From an uncultured Campylobacter sp. (GTDB lineage Bacteria > Campylobacterota > Campylobacteria > Campylobacterales > Campylobacteraceae), in contig NZ_CALIBB010000009.1 of NCBI RefSeq assembly GCF_938045595.1, positions 1 through 9,778 of the forward strand: a stretch of 9,778 nucleotides of DNA, given 5' to 3'. Position numbers and translations under genes: made by a program. The notes under the pieces were generated by a model. The model was not told the DNA's origin and did no database searches. It saw only the letters and a list, made by a program, of their open reading frames with translations. Below, in pieces: positions 6,273 to 9,778 of the stretch (position 1 is the first letter of the stretch; each line of letters starts with the position of its first letter).

Positions 6273-9200
6273 ATGAATTTAAATACTACAAGTGCTTTGA
6301 GACTTGTTAGCGGTATCCCGTTACTTTTGATTTTCGCGTTTGCATCATATTTCTTGTTTATCTCTTTGCAGGATTACGCCAGAGTGGGAATTTTGCAGCA
6401 GCAGATTGCTAAAAATAGCAATCTCGCAGCGTTAGTAGAGCAGGTAGATAAAGAGCGCGGTATCACTTCGGCGTTTTTGGGTAGCGAGGGAAACCCCGGT
6501 ATGGGAACCCTTCTATCGGGCCAACGCAAAAAAACCGACGATGCGCTTGCAAAGTATAAAGAAAGCAAAAATATCAGTGAAAATGTCGTAAAAAAGACTA
6601 TTTTTGATATTTTCGCCTACGGCACCGGTAATGACGAGCTTTTGGCTGCCGAGACCGATATAGACGGTTTATTAGACAAGCTTCCGCAGGTAAGAAGGGA
6701 TGTCGATGCTCAAAGCAAAAGCTTCGGTGAGCTTTTCAGCTCATATTTTCAAAAATTCGACGATGATGTAAAAACAATCCAACGAGTGCTAAGAGAGGGT
6801 CTTGTAAGCTCAAATATCACCGTTTGGACGGTTTCATTGCTTAATACTTATGAGGCGATGGATGCCACCGCATCGGAGCGTGACTATATTATCGAATACA
6901 TTATCGGTAGCAAGGCGATGAATCAGGCGCAGCTAAGGACTTGGGCTAGCTTCAACCTATCTAGTTCGCTTCCTAATTACTACTTCTTGCCGGAATCCGA
7001 TGCTAGAGCCGCGATTTTAAAAATTCTAGACGGAGAGGAATTTCAAAACGCATTAAGAGAGACTGCTAAAATTTCAGCCACATTGCAGCAAGAAGCGGAC
7101 GAGGGACACTATAGCGTGCCTTTTCAAGAGTGGTTTGCCTCTACTACACTTAAATATAAAAAGCTAAGCGAAATTTCTGAAAAGATCAATGCTGAGCTTG
7201 CGATGCATGCCGATACTTATCTAGCGCAAAGACTAAGAAACCTATTTATCGCTCTTGGCATATGGGTTTTAGCGGCTATTTTGGTCGTTTTTGCCTTGGG
7301 TATTACAAGACGTTTAAGACAGAACGTTACCGACCTCGGCAACGTGCTTAGCCGAATCGGCGATTTGACGAATCAGCACGAGCATATCGACGTTAGGACT
7401 AGTGAGGGTGTTAACAAAGCGTATTCGCTTATCGAGGACGCGCTCGATCTGATTGCATATCAAAAGGGCGCTGCGGAGGATGCCAACAAGGCAAAATCGA
7501 TCTTTTTGGCCAATATGTCGCATGAGATCAGGACGCCGCTTAACGGCATCATCGGCTTTACGGAGCTTCTTAAAAATACCGATTTGGACGAGGAGAAGCG
7601 GGATTACGTTGATACCATCGAAAAATCGTCCGAAAACCTTCTAACGATCATTAATAACATTTTGGATGTCTCTAAGATCGAGAGCAATAAGGTCGAGCTT
7701 GAGGATATATTATTTAATCCTATCCAAGACTTTGAAAGCGCAGTTGAAATTTACGTAGCCAAGGCTGCCGAAAAGAATATCGACATCCTGCTCTACATCG
7801 ATCCTACACTCGTGCACCACCTATACGGCGACATTACGAAGATCAAAGAGGTTCTTATCAACCTCATGTCAAATGCGGTCAAATTTACGCCTGAGCACGG
7901 CACTATCGTGGTCGAAATTTTAAGAGAGCCTAGCAAAGCTCCGGGAGAGGCGATCGTAACGTTTAGCGTAGAAGATACCGGCATTGGAATTTCTGAAGAT
8001 AAGCTCGCAAATGTATTTAACGCCTTCTCTCAAGCTGACTCTACAATCACGCGTAAATATGGTGGAACAGGTCTTGGACTTACGATTTCGTCTAAATACG
8101 TAGCGATGATGGGCGGTAAGCTTCAGGTCAAATCTACCGTAGGAAAAGGTACTAGATTTTACTTTACCCTTGCTTTTAAAGAGACACAAAAAACTGATGC
8201 GGACGTAGTATTTGAAAGCATCAAAGGGCTAAATTTTGCGCTTTTAGCCGATAGCGCCGATACGATGTATAATGATATCGTTAAAAACTACATCAGCAAG
8301 CTAGGTGGTAAAATTTCGATATTTAATACGAATGCGCAGTTCCGCTCAGCGCAAAATAATAACAAATATGACGCTCTTATCACTAGATTTAAGAATTACG
8401 GCGAGGTTAGCGATATATTGAGTATGCCTACGATCTTGACTCTTAAGCCAAAAGAGCTTCAAAGTATTAGTATTTCAAATTCTAAAATTTTTACCCTCAC
8501 AGAGCCTTTTAACTTAACTAAATTTGTTAAGACGCTAGATAAAATTTCAAAATCCGGAATTGCTCTAAGTAGATCGGATTTTGCTCCACAGACGCATGAG
8601 ATTAAGCTGGATGCCGAGGTAGAAAAGCCTATCGTCGCTGATGAAATGATTATGGAAGAGCCGGTAGTAAAAGAAAGACCTATCATCAACAAGCTCGATG
8701 AATTACGACATGCTACTACTTCGTCGGCAGACGAGCTACGCGCTATCTTGCAAAGCAGAAGGCGTACGCATGATGCCGAGGCTCATTCTGCGCATAAAGA
8801 GGAGGCTGTTAGTAAGCCTAGTATTGCTCAAGAGCTCAAAAAAGAAGCTCCTAAAGCAGAAGAGCCGGTCATTAAGCCTATAGATATCGAGCCTATGAGT
8901 GATATTAAGATTGAAAAGACAGAGCCTGAATCGCCAAAGATCGATATTGATATTCCTGAAATAGTAATCCCGCGCGCAGAAAAGCCAAAGGTAGAGCCTT
9001 CAAGCACAAAGGATGCCCAGACCGATATCGATGAGCCTATATCTTTGGAAATCCCTGATGATTTTGTGGGGCTCAAAACACATACGACGCAGACCCAGGC
9101 TCCTAAAGCCGAAACTCCTAGCATTGATATTTCTGATATCGAAATAGAGCTTCCTAAGATTAAGAAAGAGGAAGAACAAGTAAAGGCTGAGCCTGCAAAA

Positions 9201-9778
9201 GTAGAAATTCCAAAGGCTAAGGTTGAGACGCCTAAGGCTGAGATTGAAATTCCTGATATAGATATCGATCTTTCGGATATCAAACCGAGCGCCAAGGTGC
9301 AAGAGCCTGCCAAAAAGGTTGAAATTCCAAGCGTAGAAGAAGAAATTCCGGTAGCCATTAAAACCGAGTCTGAAATTCCTATCGCTAAAGCTTCGAAGCC
9401 TGATACTTCAAGTGTTTCTGCTCATGAAGATGAAATTTCAAATGTTAAACTTTCAGAACCTGAAATTCCAACTAAAAAGATAATTGAACCAGAACCTATC
9501 GCTGTTGAGCCAGAGCCGGTAGCAATTGAGCCTGAACTAAAACCTATAGAGCCAAAACTTGAAGAGATTTCAAATATCGAGTCTGAACCGGTAACGCCAG
9601 TAGTAGAACCGGCAGCTCAAAATATTCCTGCCGAAGAGCCAAGTATTGAGCCGGAGTCGGTGTCTATTCCAAAGACAGAGCCTGCTACTCAAAACGTTCA
9701 TGTCGAAGAGCCGGAGATTGAGCCTGTTAGCGTAAAAGTTGAACCGGTAGTTATCCCACAACCTGAGGAAGAGGAGAT
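6273..9778 (+). CDS. Large membrane hybrid histidine kinase with NIT-like sensor and long repeat linker, C-terminus outside window
   Basis: One frame runs from the ATG at 6273 (AAGGA six bases upstream) to the right edge: 1168 codons without a stop. TM1 is about residues 11-31. The periplasmic part (about 32-323) starts with LAALVEQVDKERGITSAFLG (51-70), typical of NIT (nitrate/nitrite-type) sensor domains. TM2 is about 324-344, followed by a HAMP-like linker. HisKA has the phospho-accepting His417 in NMSHEIRTPLNG. The ATPase domain has the N box with Asn530 and Asn534, DTGIGI at 568-573 and GGTGLGL at 597-603, so the kinase core looks active. Residues about 652-757 resemble a receiver, but the acceptor Asp position is Arg705 (YDALITRF) and the Lys of the K-P motif is Glu744 (TEPF). 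From about 783 onward come at least 385 residues of acidic Pro/Ile/Lys-rich repeats. A functional receiver and/or Hpt domain probably follows outside the window. The actual signal is unknown. Confidence 0.93.
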   Translation, partial: MNLNTTSALRLVSGIPLLLIFAFASYFLFISLQDYARVGILQQQIAKNSNLAALVEQVDKERGITSAFLGSEGNPGMGTLLSGQRKKTDDALAKYKESKNISENVVKKTIFDIFAYGTGNDELLAAETDIDGLLDKLPQVRRDVDAQSKSFGELFSSYFQKFDDDVKTIQRVLREGLVSSNITVWTVSLLNTYEAMDATASERDYIIEYIIGSKAMNQAQLRTWASFNLSSSLPNYYFLPESDARAAILKILDGEEFQNALRETAKISATLQQEADEGHYSVPFQEWFASTTLKYKKLSEISEKINAELAMHADTYLAQRLRNLFIALGIWVLAAILVVFALGITRRLRQNVTDLGNVLSRIGDLTNQHEHIDVRTSEGVNKAYSLIEDALDLIAYQKGAAEDANKAKSIFLANMSHEIRTPLNGIIGFTELLKNTDLDEEKRDYVDTIEKSSENLLTIINNILDVSKIESNKVELEDILFNPIQDFESAVEIYVAKAAEKNIDILLYIDPTLVHHLYGDITKIKEVLINLMSNAVKFTPEHGTIVVEILREPSKAPGEAIVTFSVEDTGIGISEDKLANVFNAFSQADSTITRKYGGTGLGLTISSKYVAMMGGKLQVKSTVGKGTRFYFTLAFKETQKTDADVVFESIKGLNFALLADSADTMYNDIVKNYISKLGGKISIFNTNAQFRSAQNNNKYDALITRFKNYGEVSDILSMPTILTLKPKELQSISISNSKIFTLTEPFNLTKFVKTLDKISKSGIALSRSDFAPQTHEIKLDAEVEKPIVADEMIMEEPVVKERPIINKLDELRHATTSSADELRAILQSRRRTHDAEAHSAHKEEAVSKPSIAQELKKEAPKAEEPVIKPIDIEPMSDIKIEKTEPESPKIDIDIPEIVIPRAEKPKVEPSSTKDAQTDIDEPISLEIPDDFVGLKTHTTQTQAPKAETPSIDISDIEIELPKIKKEEEQVKAEPAKVEIPKAKVETPKAEIEIPDIDIDLSDIKPSAKVQEPAKKVEIPSVEEEIPVAIKTESEIPIAKASKPDTSSVSAHEDEISNVKLSEPEIPTKKIIEPEPIAVEPEPVAIEPELKPIEPKLEEISNIESEPVTPVVEPAAQNIPAEEPSIEPESVSIPKTEPATQNVHVEEPEIEPVSVKVEPVVIPQPEEEE
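8619..9778 (+). repeat. Region coding for a Glu/Pro/Ile/Lys-rich low-complexity linker
   Basis: Within the kinase gene, codons from about residue 783 encode degenerate repeats built from EP, IEP, EIP and DIDIP units, with about two dozen Glu-Pro pairs. Only a short stretch (about residues 805-845, LDELRHATTSSADELRAIL) looks like ordinary helix. The octamer GAAATTCC, encoding EIP, occurs six times in the same frame, at 9204, 9246, 9321, 9342, 9372 and 9462. The composition predicts a disordered or extended, strongly acidic cytoplasmic segment. The region stays in frame throughout, so it is selected as protein. Confidence 0.8.
9606..9749 (+). repeat. Two imperfect tandem repeats of 72 bases (24 residues)
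   Basis: Units 9606-9677 and 9678-9749 encode EPAAQNIPAEEPSIEPESV... and EPATQNVHVEEPEIEPVSV..., which share the frame EPAxQNxxxEEPxIEPxSV. The copies differ at many bases, including silent sites, so the duplication is not recent. This is the most regular part of the linker seen in the window. Confidence 0.7.

Noticed and set aside
8828..9358. Minus-strand frame of 176 codons, rich in Ser, Ile and Gly
   Set aside because: It is the antisense reading of the Glu/Pro repeat codons of the kinase. The composition is explained by that, and there is no independent coding evidence.
1..9778. Phase-variable homopolymer tracts
   Set aside because: The longest G or C run seen is five bases (near 5525) and A/T runs reach about six, too short to suggest slipped-strand switching.
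1..9778. CRISPR, insertion sequences, tRNA or rRNA genes, prophage
   Set aside because: I saw no direct-repeat array with spacers, no transposase motifs or terminal inverted repeats, and no cloverleaf or rRNA sequence.

Overview
The window looks like a chromosomal segment of a Campylobacter-type member of the Campylobacterota, from one of the species with higher GC (roughly mid-40s percent by eye), such as the oral C. gracilis / rectus / showae / curvus group. Four things point there: the gene order guaA - small gene - uvrC, which I recall from C. jejuni; short intergenic gaps; RpoD-like -10 boxes preceded by T-rich stretches; and a striking abundance of AAATTT words. The species assignment is inference.

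Layout. On the minus strand, in transcription order, are: a small lipoprotein gene (3886-3686), guaA for GMP synthase (3631-2096), a flavodoxin-fold NAD(P)H oxidoreductase (2094-1483, one base after guaA), a 66-residue one-span membrane protein (1361-1161), and a cytoplasmic beta-propeller-like protein (896 to beyond the left edge). On the plus strand, diverging from the lipoprotein gene and overlapping it by 30 bases, are a small DUF721/DciA-like gene (3857-4324) and uvrC (4305-6107), which overlap by 20 bases and are probably co-transcribed. A 165-base gap with a candidate promoter and structured leader then precedes a very large membrane-bound hybrid histidine kinase (6273 to beyond the right edge).

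How it works together. GuaA makes GMP and UvrC is the incision nuclease of nucleotide excision repair; these are housekeeping genes. The kinase is the least ordinary part. It has a NIT-like periplasmic sensor, a complete HisKA/HATPase core, a receiver-like domain whose phospho-acceptor Asp and conserved Lys both appear to be lost, and then at least 385 residues of Glu/Pro/Ile/Lys-rich repeats that are still open at the window edge. Its output domains lie outside the window.

I found no tRNA, rRNA, CRISPR array, insertion sequence, prophage part or attachment site. The clearest signal not explained by the genes is a several-fold excess of RAATTY hexamers (about 80 seen), densest in the non-coding gaps.
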